Both the position numbers and the translations under genes were made by a program. Positions 35,951 to 49,856 of a DNA stretch of 64,000 bases are shown one piece after another; within the stretch, counting starts at the first letter, position 1, and the number at the start of each line of letters is the position of its first letter. Source of the stretch: Rallus limicola (lineage: Eukaryota; Chordata; Aves; Gruiformes; Rallidae); assembly GCA_022605955.1 (NCBI GenBank), contig JAKCOZ010000001.1, positions 96,194,211-96,258,210 of the forward strand. The letters are read 5' to 3'. Below the pieces are notes generated by a model. The model worked only from the letters and a program-made list of their open reading frames with translations, did not search any database and had not been told where the DNA came from.

Positions 35951-38900
35951 CAAGCGTGTCGGTGGCACGTTTGGCGGGTTGGAGTCTTTATGTTTGGGAA
36001 GGGACGTTGAAGTTGGGAATGGCTTTAACACGGATAAAAAGTAACCGGTGAAGTAAAACCACCGTGGGAGTCATGCCTCGATGCACCGGGAGGAGCCTGG
36101 CCGTTTAAACACAACTCACCTTCTTACGTACTAACCGAGTTATCCAAAGATTTTTCACTTACCGAGTCTTGTCTTATTATTTTGCATATTTTTTTTTTTT
36201 CATAAATTATTCACGTAAAGGATCTGAACCACGTTTCTGTCCGGGTACTCAAATAAAGGGTCTGTAAGTTACTTCTTACCTGACTGGTCTGTAATTAGTG
36301 ACAAATATTTTACAGTTGCCCAACTCGACAGCGTGAAGTGTTCATGGGGGTTTTTTAAGTGTCTCAGAAGACTGTTGCTATTCTGTACAGAGCCAGGTGA
36401 CAGCTCCAAAGTCTTTTTATGCAAATCAGGGAATGCTGTGCTATACTCACAATATGCCTGCCCTGCAGATAAATATATATTAATACATCTAAATACCACT
36501 TTGTGAAGAAGGCTATAATTAAGACTAACTAAGGTAAGGTGATCAACATGGTATTCTTTGTTAGGGTTCCTGCGAATTGGCAAAACCAGAAAACCATAAA
36601 TCATATGCCTGATGGCAGTATGTGTAACAAGACATGAAATATTAAAGAATATTCCCCATTTTACTAGGCATTTCAAGGACACAGTGAGAGTGAAAGTGCT
36701 GACTTGTTTATTATAAAGTTTTAAATTTGAAATAGCTATACATTGCACATTGCACTGCTTCTCAAATGAATTGAAGTTAAATTTAATAATAGGTGATGCA
36801 GACCAGAACACTGTGGATTATATATACAGTCTTCGAAACCCTTTGGTACAGAGGTACCTGTAAAAGGGTATAATGACTCATATAAAAATTCTCAGTGCAA
36901 TCAATGGGTTATTCATTACAGGTGCTACTGTTTTATTAATTCATTTTCACATAATATGATTTTTCAACTAATAAACACTTCTCAAAACTTTGCAAAGTCT
37001 CAGCCAAATTTAATCAAGCATTTTCATGCATAAATTTTGCCAGCATGTATTTCAGTGATTTTATTTTTTTTCTTTGAGAAGCATTGAAAGTCCTCCAAAA
37101 TAGCTAGCAGAGTGTCTGAGAGCATTGGGAAACTGGCTTTTGTATTGGTGCTTATCACCAAAATTGAAAAAAAAGAAAACACACTTGGCTAAGTTTTGCT
37201 CGTGTACAGACAAAAAGCAAATGGGTCAGAAAACAAACAAAAAAATAAAATAAAAGGCCATCTAAAGATCAGCTGGAGCATTACAGAAGGGGTTCATGTG
37301 TTATGGCTTACAAGAACAGGACATGTCATAGATCAGAGTTTGCTTGGAACTGTGTTTGCTTCCATTACAAGGTGCAGTCCGGGCACTAGAATAAAAACCC
37401 ATATGCTTGTCTCTCTGGTCTTTCAGTAACCTACTGTGAACGTGGCCAACGAGACAGATGTTCTTTGTTTGAATAGCAAAGTCTATGCAGAGGAACTGAA
37501 TGTGCCAACTATTTGTTTGGCTATGAGCAATATGCCACCTGATGAAACACTTGTGTGAACAGGATGAGGAATAGACATGTCAGTATCTGCACATAAAGCT
37601 TCATTTCAAAGAGTATTGTTGAGGTGGGACTTTAGAAGAGGGAAACAACACAGTAAGATCACACTGATTCATACTGAGGTCAGTCATCAAATCAGGCAGG
37701 ACTAATTTGGTAAAACCGCAGTAAGCAACAGTAACATCAACTGTATTTCAGTAGTACAAGTAAAGGATTCATTGCTTCCCTACTCTGCTATTTCACATCT
37801 TTGATTCCTAAACTTAGATATCTGCGTAAAAATATCTACTTAGTATATGAAATATCAGATCCAGTGTTTGTAGTACAAGAACTCTAAGAGTAGCCCGCTT
37901 TTCAGGTGAGTTCTTACATTCATATCACTTTTCTTCTAAACCAACTTTACCATTTCTGATGTTACAATGGTATATAATATATTCTATTTCCTGATCACCA
38001 TAAAAAACTCATCTTCTCAACGAGGAAAGGTCAAGTTGAGGTAGATTATATAGAATTTATTCTCGATACTAGAGCTACTCATCCAAGGTACTGCTAAAAA
38101 CTACTAGAGATCTTTAATATAAAAAAAAATATAAAAGTGATCTGATGGCCGTGTAATTTAAATGTCGGCAAGCAATTTAAGTATTTAAATTAGGAAGCCA
38201 GTCTTCTAGATTGGAGTGGAGTAAAAGATGGATCCAAAGGATAACTTGGAGCATATAATGTTAAGCAGCCTCAGAAACATTAAAACAAAAAGGAAAAAAG
38301 TGCTAGAGTGAGCATGGATTTTCCCAGAGAACATATTCATGTCTTCCTGTGTACTATTCTACTCTATTCCAGGTCATCTGGTTCTGATGTCATCGGGCTA
38401 TTCAATACATGATGAAAGAACAGAATTTATAGGTCTTAATCATTATAAATGCTGAGGCATGATTATTATTCCTGCTGTAATCAATAGGGTCTTCCACAGG
38501 AAAATTGGACACTTGGAGGTAAATCAGGAACTCAGTTCAGGAGAAGTAAAGAAGTTGCTAGAAACAATGTAAGCACTGTGGCAGGACCTTTGTAATGAAG
38601 GCCCTTGAAAATTATTTCTTCTGCTCTCCCTGGCTACCACATTTTCGACTAATCTACTTTCCTAGAACCACTTTTATGGATTAAAAAAAAAAAAAAGGAG
38701 GGGGGTGCCAGACGCGTGTGATTCTCTGTCTCACAGGTGTCTCTTACAGCACTGAGGGTCACCTTCTGCTTCAACATTAAAAATTCCTGAGTTGTGGCAT
38801 CTGACTTCAGAGTGTTCCTATGGAAATACCAATCAAGCAACACTATGAACCCTGTTTTGAAATGTCCTTACATTGCTAGACTGTGTTAGTATGTCTGCAC

Positions 38901-39749
38901 TATTTTTAATTACTAGTACAGCTGAAGTGCTTACCACCGTTACAAGAATGATCTACACTGTTGGTAAGATAAATATTTGGTAAATTAAATTATTGCAAGT
39001 TTTTTGATATACATCATATGTTCAATTTAGGTTTTGCGTCCGCAGCTCATTAAATGTGCAAAAACTGGTAACAGAAAGATGGTATGGTTTCTGGACAATT
39101 TTAAAATCAACCTCACCTAAAATAAATCCTACTTGATTCTTTTATTTTTAACTGAGATTCAGAGGACGCCATAAGCACAAATATTTATATGATAGAAATA
39201 ATGCTACCATGCAAAGATTTTTAGATCCTACTTTCCATTTGTTCTGTGGATGTACCTTTACCACCCACCCCCAAAAAAAAATGTACATTATTTTTCACAT
39301 TTTGCATCTTGGTCAAAAATTCAAGGAAAAGAAATAATTCTTAGTTAAAAAAGAATTTGATAAACATAAAACCAAGGTCAGATTTCTCTATTCTGTGTAC
39401 AGAAGGGGGGAGATGAAAGGAAGCTTCTACTTCACAAAAGAATGAACAACTTTACTGCCGTATGAAACACAGGTCTGTGTTTTCCTGCTGATTGAAAGAT
39501 GACAGCACATCATCCTTTGAGGTACCTGGAGCTGGCACTGTAAAAAGCAACAGCGTCTTTATACTAAAGGGATAAGAATAGCACATACTAGAAATACATC
39601 TGCAACTCACTCTGGTACTGGCTGTAACTCAAAGCCTGTAGTGTAAGGAGTACAGTGCCTGTCACAATACAAAAGTTGTCTCAAAACTGCCGAGCTTTGT
39701 ATCAACTTGTATAGACTTGCAAAGAGCAGGTGGAACTGTACTCTTTTCA
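35951..39749. other. Intergenic AT-rich DNA upstream of the promoter
   Basis: No gene is recognised. It contains a 180-codon open frame on the minus strand (36269-36811) without family motifs, a T-run at about 36190 and an A-run at about 38680. Otherwise I see only single-copy AT-rich sequence. Confidence 0.5.
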
Positions 39750-39984
39750 GAGGTGCACAGGGAGGGGACAAGAGGCAGCAGATACCTGTTGCAACGTGGG
39801 ATGGCTCTAGTTAGACATCAGGAAAAATTTTTTACCATGAGGATAGTCAAACAGGTGCCCAAGGGGGATGCAGAGTCACTACTGCTGGAGACAGTCAAAA
39901 GTTAACTCGACAATGTCCTAGACATTGAAGGTGAACCTGTTTCGAGTTGGATTAGATGATGTCCAGAGGTCTCTTCTGACCAAT
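39750..39984 (+). mobile_element. CR1 LINE 3' fragment (older of a pair)
   Basis: Contains CR1-type phrases: TTAGACATCAGGAAAAATTT, ACCATGAGGATAGTCAAACA, GGTGCCCAAGGGGGATGCAG and GAGTTGGATTAGATGATGTC. It breaks at TCTCTTCTGACC, before its tail. A short AAGGTCCCACAATTCTGTGA stretch after the next CR1 (40190-40210) may be its displaced 3' end. Confidence 0.8.
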
Positions 39985-40188
39985 ATTTTCACAGTGAGGG
40001 TGACAGAGCCCTGGGACAGGCTGCCCAGGGGGGTTGTGGAGTCTCCTTCCCTGGAGACATTCAAGACCGGTGTGGATGTCTACCTGTGTGATCTGTCCTA
40101 GGGAACCTGTTTTGGCAGGGGGGTTGAACCTGATGATCTCTTGAGGTCCCTTCAGACCCTTATGATTCTGTGATTCTGTGATTTTGCT
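39985..40188 (+). mobile_element. CR1 LINE 3' fragment (probably inserted in the neighbour)
   Basis: Runs from TTCACAGTGAGGGTGACAGA through CTGCCCAGGGGGGTTGTGGA and GATGATCTCTTGAGGTCCCT to the tail ATGATTCTGTGATTCTGTGA. The complete tail and conserved phrases show a less diverged copy than the preceding one, in the same orientation. Confidence 0.9.
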
Positions 40189-40210
40189 AAGGTCCCACAA
40201 TTCTGTGACT

Positions 40211-43200
40211 GGCAATACTGGTAATGTTCTGAGCATGTCCATGTACTTTCTTTGACAATGAACACCAAGGCTTCTTAGTAGATAATTATGTATGAAGTGT
40301 TCAGTAGTACTTGCTTCTGTTATAAAAATATATAAAATTGCACACACAAATTACTTGATTTTCTTCAAATTTAAGCCTTAGTTGACTGATTCCTATGTAC
40401 ATTGAACAGTCACTGTTACAGGAACAGAAGAGCAGCATTCCTCACTTTCTTGCGATTGGAAATGCTTCCATTTGCAGCTGCAGTATCTAAAATTAATAGT
40501 CTTTCTACCAAGTGCAATAAGTTGCACATCAAGCTTATGGTATTCTCCACATTGGAGGCTACAGCATGAGTTTGTTACTGGCAAGAGGACGTGCTGCATC
40601 CCTTCCAGTCTTTCCACAGACTACACCTAGCTAGCCTTCTCAATGGCAGGATTTTCCTCTTACACTGTCATATTTTCATCATATCAGTATGTCTGTGCAT
40701 CTCTCATTTGTAAGGGTTGTGAGTGTTCTTCTCCGCTACATCGGGAACTTCTGCTCCCTGTCTTATATCCAGGACTCTGCATAAGTTATGCATTTCTTTG
40801 TCTAACGAATGAAGAGTCAGTTACTTAATAAGATGAAGGCGCCAGTTATGGAAAAAAGTGCTGAGCTACGTAAATTAGGACATCAAAGGCATATTCTACT
40901 AGCTACAAATAAAATAAGACTCCCAAAACAAGCATGTAAAATTAAGAACTGGAAAAGACTAAAATCTTACCTTGTCTAAATGACAGATGCAAAGGTGAAA
41001 TTCTCACTAGAAAAATATATTTCATCATAGTGCGATCAGGCTGATTCATAAGAAAATAAGTGTGGCTACTGGACCCCGATTTCCAAAGACCAGAAAATCA
41101 ATTTATACAGCAACACAACATTTATAACCGTGCACAACACTACACAAATAAGTCATAGACCATATTCCTATGTAATTATATCATAAATAACATCTTATGC
41201 TCTCTTATTAAATGGCATATGTCACGTTTTCCTTAGCAAGTGCGTATTGACAGCCAACAATATTAGCCAACAATATTTACACTTTAATTGCAGCTTTAAA
41301 AATGGAAATATGTAACCATACATGTACATAAGCTGTTAACAGGGCAGACATTCATACAAGGAGATCCCTATGTATATGTCCATTATGTAGATACCCATTT
41401 TTAGGTGGGCAGATATTCTTTAAAATAGGAAGTGTTTATTTCAATACTGTAGGAAAAAATGTCATTAACAAGTCCATTCACTTGAAAATTATAATAGACA
41501 CATACAGTATATTTTTTTTTATAAATCTTAAATAGTTTTTATTTTAGCTGGATGTTACAGTTACTGTTTTGTAGAACAAGAAGCCAGCCTTACTGAGTTC
41601 CCTTTTTGCTATCCTTGATCTCCAAATTGTCAACAGCATGGACAGGTTATTGTTTAGCATGATTTCTGCTGTACTACAGTCCTCAGCTGTAATCATATAT
41701 TAGTCAAACCAAGGGTCTGTTGTGGTACCACAGAGCTTCTGATTTATGAAGATGTCAGCTCTTGAGAATTTGGTCCATCACTACAGTGGCAACCCTAACA
41801 GCATTAGAGGCTCTTGCATGTTTCTACCAGTGGGTTGCAACGTTCCCATCAGGCTATGATTCTTGTTTGCAATATGGTGCTGTCAACACTATTCTCATCA
41901 GTTACACATATCAGTGGATTATTAACAATATTTGTCAGAATTCTGCATTAGTTTTGTCCCAGAACAGCCTTGCCTCACTTCAGCAATAGAATTACATTTT
42001 GCATCGTCTCAAGAAAGACTTTTAAATTAGAATTGATGTTTCAGTCATATGATTTTTCACCGCTGATGTAATTTAGTTTTCTACCTAAATTTTTATATGA
42101 GCATTTGACTTATTTTTTAAATGTGTGATCCTATTAAAGGCAGCTGAAGCACAGAAAGTTCCCACAGCAGGATTTGCCTAATACCTCTCTCTCCCATGCA
42201 AAGCAGACTAAAAGAGTGGACAAGAGTGACATAAATTTCAAAAATAAATCTAAAAGAAACATAAAAGAGGAAAAATCTGAAACCTCAGAGAAAGACTTCT
42301 CCTTAAAAAGTATACATTTAATCAAAATGACAAATAAGTAAGTAGAAATGTAAAGACCAAGTACCCTGTATAATCACTAGAGGAATCATTGTATTTTGTT
42401 TATTTTTCAATTAAAGCTATTATAGGATTTAACTGTTAAGTTGTATACTAAATCAACAAACTTTTTACCAGGAAAATAGGTGGGACTGTTTTTCCTCTAT
42501 GCTGTGTATCCTATTCAGCCAGCAGCAGCTGTGCTAGTACACGGTCCCTTTAAAACCAATAAAACCACATGCAAAGAGGCCAGCTCAGAACACAGAAACA
42601 GAAGCCAATGACTCATTTTAACGTCTGTCTCTGAACTGAAACACAAAATAGCAATTACCTCAAAGCTGCTTACTGCCACAGATAGGAAGACTCTCTCACA
42701 TTTAAAGCACACTACCCCCACACAAAAACCTTTATTTTACTTTCTTTTTTTTTTTTTTTTTCTATCTATTGTACAGCTTGCAATACTGTGGCTGATGGTG
42801 GAATTTAGCATGTTTCAGTCTAAGTCATCAGTTTGGGTGACCAAAAGTTATTATTTGATTCTCAGCTTAAATTATTTTTGAGCCAGCTTTTTGTAGACAA
42901 GACAAACACATTGTAAGCTTATCTTACCCAGACAATCAGCAATAGTTCAGACTCCTAGGACAACCTTGAGAAGAATAGGGTATTTTGCACTGCAATGGCC
43001 CAGAAAGTACTTATCTTGAGAATGAAGAAAGAATTGGGTTTCAACAGCATCTACCACAATGAGATCCTGTAACCAGGACTCTGTATCTGTGGACTTCTGT
43101 AATATAAACAGCAATTAAATCCCACTTCCCGATTACCTTCTAAAAGATTTTATAAAGGAAATGTGTATTACATGCTTCTGGTAAAAAGTTATGTAAAAAC

Positions 43201-46200
43201 TTTCTGTGGGGAAAAAAAAAAGCTAGCTCTTGCTCTTGAACCTGTGAGTGGAATGTCTATTAAAATGATAAATTTAAAGTAAATGAGGCAGTATATGAAG
43301 TAAATCCACAAGATAATTTTTAAGTTAAAAATGGGTAAATAACCCTATGTATGAAATACTGTAGTAATGCCTATAGATATGTAGGTGGTATGAAATAAGG
43401 TATGTGCTGGTTTTATTATTTAAAATAAACATCAGTCCATTCTGAAGACTAGAAGGAAAGAGGTATTATCTAAATTTGTACAGAATTCACTTGAGAAATT
43501 TCCTTGAGTGCTTACAGGACTTCAATTCTCACATAAAAAGACACTAGAAATATTTTCCCAGTTCCTTTGAAGGAAATAGTAGTGCTGATTCAAATAATTG
43601 AAATAATGCAGCAGGCCACCTGCGAATTTTTTCTTCTGGGAGCCATAGGGAACTTTATTGTCATCCACCACTTTTGTTTATTGGTTTTGAAGGGACATAG
43701 GGTAATTCTGATCTTAGTAGCTCTGACATAGAATTCTGAGTAGAAACTTTTTTCCCTGGTTTCCTGTATAAACCCATTTAATTTTTCTGTCACATGACCT
43801 GGAAGTTGATTAGTGATTCAACATACACTCCATTAGAGCAAGTTTAAATCTGTTAATTTTCAAATGCCCATAAATCTCCATTTCTCAAATGAAGTGTACA
43901 ACATCTTCTGAGTCAAGAAGGAGCTTGCTTTCCATCCATGAACAATTCAAACTACTTAAACTACTTAACATAAAAATACCAAGGATTGTATTTCTAAAAT
44001 CTTGTGGATGCCTAAACATATCTGTGAACTACATATTTACAGAAAAGTGGTTTTTTTGGTCACTGCATATAAGCTTACAGTTGCTTAAGTGATGTCTTTA
44101 ACAAAGCAAGATATAGAGAAAGTGATATAGCCTTCTCTAACACCAACGTGACAAAAAGAAGGAAGAAATTACTCTGGAGCTGGATGTCTGATATGTGCAG
44201 AGATGTCTCTTCTGCCAGAAATAAGATTACAGATGCAAGAGTGGCACAGGAAGGTTAGGGCATTTGAACTGCTAAATCCTGGATTTGTAAGCAGTGACTT
44301 AATCAGAAGACTGCTGAGTCAAATCACAATAGTAGATCAAACAGCTGAGGGAGGCATACCTTAAAAGACTGTCAAGATGAGCAAAAAACTGAAATGAGGG
44401 CTGACAGCAAGCAAATGTGAAGAACCTCTGAATTCCTGTAAAAACATCTTGAAACATTGTAAAACACAGTGGAAATATTGGATTTGAATTATTGTAGTCC
44501 CTAGAAATCAAAGCTATAATAATTAACATGCACATTTAATAATCTAGGCAAATACAGCTTTGGTATAGTAGTTACACATTTTTAATCAATTCATAATCTC
44601 TATTAATTTATGCCTGTCAATATTAAAGAACTATATACTGTGGCTAGAGGTGTTTGGACTGGTGACATTGTATACTAACTCCCATTTGGTCTACATGATT
44701 TTAATACATGAAAGAAATAACTACCAAATTTTATTCAACCTTAAGAACTAAACAGTTCTGCAGAAGAGTATTTATCCAAGGCCAGGTTTTTCAAAATTAT
44801 TTAGAGGCACTTTGCAATGCTGATAGGATCTGTGTGGAAGCCTCACTAGTGTTGTGAGTCAGTGAGATTTATGTGTCTAGCAGTTGTTTTCTTCTGAAGG
44901 TTCGTAGCAGGTACCTATCTAAATATTATTCTTTCTGGCAGTGTATGAAAACTTCCATCATGCAGTCTTTGATCTCTAGAGGTAGAAAATAAATTAAAGA
45001 GTGCTTAAAGAGAGTTTGAGATGTTAAGTAGTCTTCTTCCAGACCAGAGAGTGCAATTGCAACTCTTTCAGTAGTAAGATACCTGGTATTAATAGGAATT
45101 GCCACTGGTTTCATCAAGCAGCACCGCTAAGCTTGGTCAGAAGCTATGCATGTGCACTGAAATAATTACTGCTGGAGAAAGCCAAGACACAAGGCCAGAA
45201 GACAGTGAATATAATTGTAATGAATAAGAACTGCCGTAAGCAGGAGCAGAAAGGCATTTACAAGGGAAAAGTAAGGTTAGGAGACATTTGAGAAAATAAA
45301 CTACTCCTAATGCTAGTTCTGCTATTTTCACAGGAAAGGAATTGTATATAATATTTAAAGAAGAAGGCTTGTACCTGCTTCATTGTCATCTAAAGAAAAA
45401 AATGACAAAATGTAAGCCATGAAATACAACTATTGACTCAAGAACATTGTTCTTTTGTATTTGTATATATGCAAGACAAGAATTAGGGATTTTAGCAAAT
45501 ATTTTATCAGAATACCAGTTCTCTACTCTAAAATCTAGTCCAAGGTTACAGCTGCAGCTGATAAAACCATTCTGGTTTTTTTTTCTTGTTTTTTTTTTCT
45601 TCTTTCTCCCTTTCTTTCTCAGTTGAGATCCAGCTGAAAAGTGGAATTCAGCTGAATCACTCTACTGTTGACTATATGGTTAGTTAAGACTTCTAAAGGA
45701 CTTCAGGATAAAATATCCTACTGTTATTATATTCTTGACAAAAATGTTTCCTTGAATATTGTATATAAAAAGAATTATGATGCCAGTTTTATTTACACAA
45801 GCACACATAAATGTGTATTTCCATTCTCATGCACAGTGTAGGAGTTCGGATATGATGCTGCCAGTTCTCTTACAAACAGCCATATATAATTTATGTAGGT
45901 CCATACAAATTTTTTTTTTTTCAATTAAAAATAGTCTAGAATTCCTCTAACTGGTGATTTGGATTTGTTTTTATAAGAGGCAGAGACTGTTAAAAAAAAA
46001 AGCTATGTTAAAAAATCGATTGGCAATCCCAAGAATACTGTTATCTCTACTTATTTTGGCTCTTTTTCCTCAGTGTAAGGTTGCATGGTGAAGGCATTTC
46101 CTCTGAAAGTTAAAAAGTGAGGTCACTGAAACAATTATGATAAGATATTCTTTGTGTAGCTTCTGAAATTAGATATGTCTAGCTTATCACCATGTTTGAT

Positions 46201-46925
46201 TAATTCCACTACAGTAGAGTCATCTCTTGTTTTCATAGAAGCTCCATTCTTCTCCCATTTAACTTCTTTCCTTTTTAGTTCCCAGAAAGGGTACATCTTT
46301 TGAAAGAATAATAATAATTACACACACACACACCTCCCCAAACCATGAAACCAAGGGGGTATCTACATACTAGGAGATAAATTTCCAATTTTGCTCTAAA
46401 AAGGAGCAGCTACCTGATAGATCAGTTTCTAATTTTTCTCCCTGACTGCTGAAGGTGAACATTGCTGACTGAAGAAAAGGTCTATGTAAATTGATAAGCT
46501 GACTAGAAGACATCAACCATTTAGTTTTAACAGATATAAACCCCAGCACCACCAGGTATGACTCATCATGTTCTCCACAAGAAGCAACTACCTTAAGAGA
46601 ATTAGGCAAAGTCACTCTTGGTGAGAATACTCTGTATAAAGCAAAACACTCCCTGTGTGTTAAAAAATACTTAAAAATATGAAGTTAAAAATCTGCAGAT
46701 AGCACTACAGCCATGTGACATGACTTGAAAACTTGCCCTGAAGTGTATCTCAAAACTACAGTAACTCCCATTTCTTATGAAAGGAAGATATATCATTAAG
46801 TGTTGTGTCTCACTGGATGCAGTAGGAAAGTCCAAACATCAACTGTAACATGATTTAAAACATAGTCATCATAGCAGTGACTAAATTTTTAACACAAATC
46901 ATTTTAATTTTTCCACCATAAGTGT
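40211..46925. other. Intergenic AT-rich DNA
   Basis: No gene is recognised. Small features are a 13-bp tandem duplication (GCCAACAATATT twice, about 41254-41279), a T-run near 42745-42762 and a short CA run at 46320-46333. Remaining sequence appears single copy. Confidence 0.5.
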
Positions 46926-47183
46926 AATTGAACATTAGGAAGCACTACTGGTAACTGGACATTAGGAAGCACTACTTCTCAGAAAGGGTAGTCAGGCACT
47001 GGAATGCACTGCCCAGGGAGGTGGTGGAGTCATCAACCCTGGGGGTGTTCAAGGAAAGACTAGATGTTGTATTGAGGGACATGGTTTAGTGGGAGCTGGT
47101 AGTAATAGGTGAATGGTTGGACTGGATGATCTTTTAGGTCTTTTCCAACCTTGATAATTCTGTGATTCTGTGATTCTGTGATT
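46926..47183 (+). mobile_element. CR1 LINE 3' fragment
   Basis: Contains ACATTAGGAAGCACTACTTC, GGCACTGGAATGCACTGCCC, GGTTGGACTGGATGATCTTT and the tail ATTCTGTGATTCTGTGATTC. An 18-base piece (ACATTAGGAAGCACTACT) is duplicated with a 27-bp period at the truncated 5' end (46932 and 46959). Confidence 0.92.
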
Positions 47184-49742
47184 AAATGATATCAAGACAT
47201 AGTTGAAAATATCCAGCCTAGTCTAGCAAGTGAGACAAGCCTGTTTATTAGTCTACTTAGAAAGCAGGAAAAGTTATGGGAAAACTGTGACTTGAGTTTC
47301 AAAGGTTCAAATTATGTCCTCTAACTTAAGTGTGCTTTGTTCTCTATAATACCTAAACATGAAATATCCAGCTAAAAATAGTTCTTACATTTCATAAATA
47401 GATTATCATCTGACCATGGGATGGCCCTGAAAAACAAACTTTGCATAAGCTGGCTTTGATTCACAGCTAGAAGGAAAACTTTAATATTGCATGATCCTAC
47501 CGTAACCTTTGAGATGTTCCAAGGAGACTGAATGAAAATGGAGTGTATGGTTAATATATCACTCACAGACAATTGAGAGACATAGTCTCTAATACATGGT
47601 AATCTTCTGTGTATGAGTCTCATAAATTTGAGACAAACATACTTTCTATATTAGAAATTAGTTACATTCTATTAGTGGTGTTGTTATTCTTTGTATGTGG
47701 GTATATATTTATGGACATATCTTTGTGTTTATGTATGTATTTAAAATCCTTACCTACATGGCTTAACTAAAAAAACCATGGCTATGGTAAAATAGCAGCC
47801 ATACCTTGTAAATTGATTTTGGATTTCCTGGTTAATTTATTTTAAAAGTTATTTCCTTTGAATCTTCATGGTCAGCTGTACTGGAAGGGGTTAGGTGGGA
47901 AGTGTATACCTTGGCCAATCTTTTCTGTGGTGTTAAGAAACTAATTAATTTTGCTTGTATACTCCTATGAGCAATTAAAAACAAAATCTAGCCTTCTAAA
48001 AATGCAGTAGAATTAAAAGACCTGCTTCCTATTGAAAGGAAACTAGTGTTTTAGTTGCGTATTTTGAACTACCCCAAAGCTTCCCATGTCTTTAGCTGCC
48101 CCAGAATATCTGACATATAGGTCATACATAATAAAGAAGTTTCTAGTGAAAATTATAATTTTTAGAAAGCTATGGTGATATTAATTTCATTAGGTGCACC
48201 TAATGCCTTTTATCCCCCTACTGCTTATTCTTTACTATGTGTTTTCTGAGAACCCTGCAAAAATTGTTTCATGCTATCTGAAAAATAAGCTGTAATGTGT
48301 AACAAATATCTAAGAACTCACAGATATTGTTCCAAAGGTTGTACCATTGCTGTATTGTAGTAGAATCTTGTCTTTATGCCAGATACTGTTTTAAAATTAT
48401 CTTATTTTATTTTATTATAGATCTTTGGGATAATTAGTTCCTTTTCCAGAATAGTTCTCAGACCCTGTGGACACTCACCCTTCCCTTACTGGAGTCAGGA
48501 CACTGTAAAGGGATGTTCATCACAGCAAATAGTTTCTCTGTCACCCCAGGAGTTTTCATTTTCTTTATGAAGATTGCTGCTCAAAAAATCAACATAAAAA
48601 ACTTTTTTTTTGTTTGGTGTTTATTTTTTTTTTTAATAGCCACACATAAATTCTTCAGGGCAAAGCACTTCCTTAGTATGTAGAAATTGCTCTATGTCTA
48701 CTAGGCATCAGTGTGGTGTAGTCTCTGCTTGGAGTGATAAATTAAATGAATGTAGACAACAACAAATTCACTTCTTTGTTGAATGTGAATGCTAATGACA
48801 TTTATCCTGTGCTTCATGATAAACTCATTTAAAAGACTAAAATGCTGGAGGAGAAGAATCATGCAGTTTTTGGAAATATGCATAAACTGTCCTTTACTTT
48901 CTCAGTTACAAACTACTGAGAGTAGCATCAATACATATTTAAATTCTTTTTTAAATCCTTGTGTATATCTGATATATATCTAAAAAGGTGTCATGGTTTG
49001 CATTTTGAAACTGAACAACAGTTACTGTTCATTCTATATGAATAGCTAATTTACTAAATATCTAAGAAAATATGTATTCATACTTATTTTCAAGCAGTTC
49101 CTGGCTTTCCTTACCTAGCTCTAAGGCAGGTATTTTTATTCTGGATTAATTATTTTGTAATTTATCAATATGAAAAAAATCTGTTCAAGTCCAGTAAGTT
49201 CCAACAGCAAAACAGGAGAATGGAGAGGATTGAGTCATGCAGTCAGGGACAGGGAAAGCTTATCTTCTCCCAGTTATGGGAACCTGTTCCATCAGCTAAA
49301 GTCACATCACCTTATCCAACTTGAGCCCACCATCCACAGGACTCAGAGGTGATATAACATATTGTTGCTACAGACAAGTAGTCTAACAACCTTCCTTTCC
49401 TGGTCTTAGCACTTAACTCCTTATCGCCTCTCCCTTCCCTACTTCTAGATACACAGCCTTGCTCCTCCCCTTCACTGAACAAATCTAACTCATTAAAATC
49501 AGAGAGAAAAAAAAAAAAGCAGTAACTTTTATTTGTTTGTGGTTAAGTAATTATTTGTTGGTTTACTGAATTAAGCAGGCCTGCAGACTGACAAGAAAAG
49601 TAGTGGGAAATGCTAGGAAGATGGATGAAGATTTCTAGCCAAAGATGCCCTGTAAAGCTGTCACTCACACCTCAAACCAGCCTAAGTTGGTAAAGCCTTC
49701 TGAAGCAGCTGTCTCAGCTTTACTCTGCCTCTTTTCTTGCTC
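47184..49742. other. Intergenic AT-rich DNA
   Basis: No gene, RNA gene or recognisable repeat apart from short homopolymers near 48602 and 49508. Confidence 0.5.
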
Positions 49743-49806
49743 TCCTCCTTCAGTAGCATTACGTGTGTATGCATAGACATACACACGTAATGCTACTGAA
49801 GGAGGA
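49743..49806. repeat. Perfect 29-bp inverted repeat (hairpin/cruciform)
   Basis: The left arm 49743-49771 and right arm 49778-49806 are exact reverse complements over 29 bases, with a six-base spacer CATAGA. The arms contain the phrase CAGTAGCATTACGTGTGTAT and its complement. Pairing stops abruptly on the outer side (C against C). It lies 50 bp before the TTCCC array. A perfect arm pair with such a short loop suggests a recent template-switch event. Confidence 0.97.
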
Positions 49807-49856
49807 CCAACTAATTAAGCAATTTTTTTCCACTTGTTTTTTGTAGTGGGTATCCT

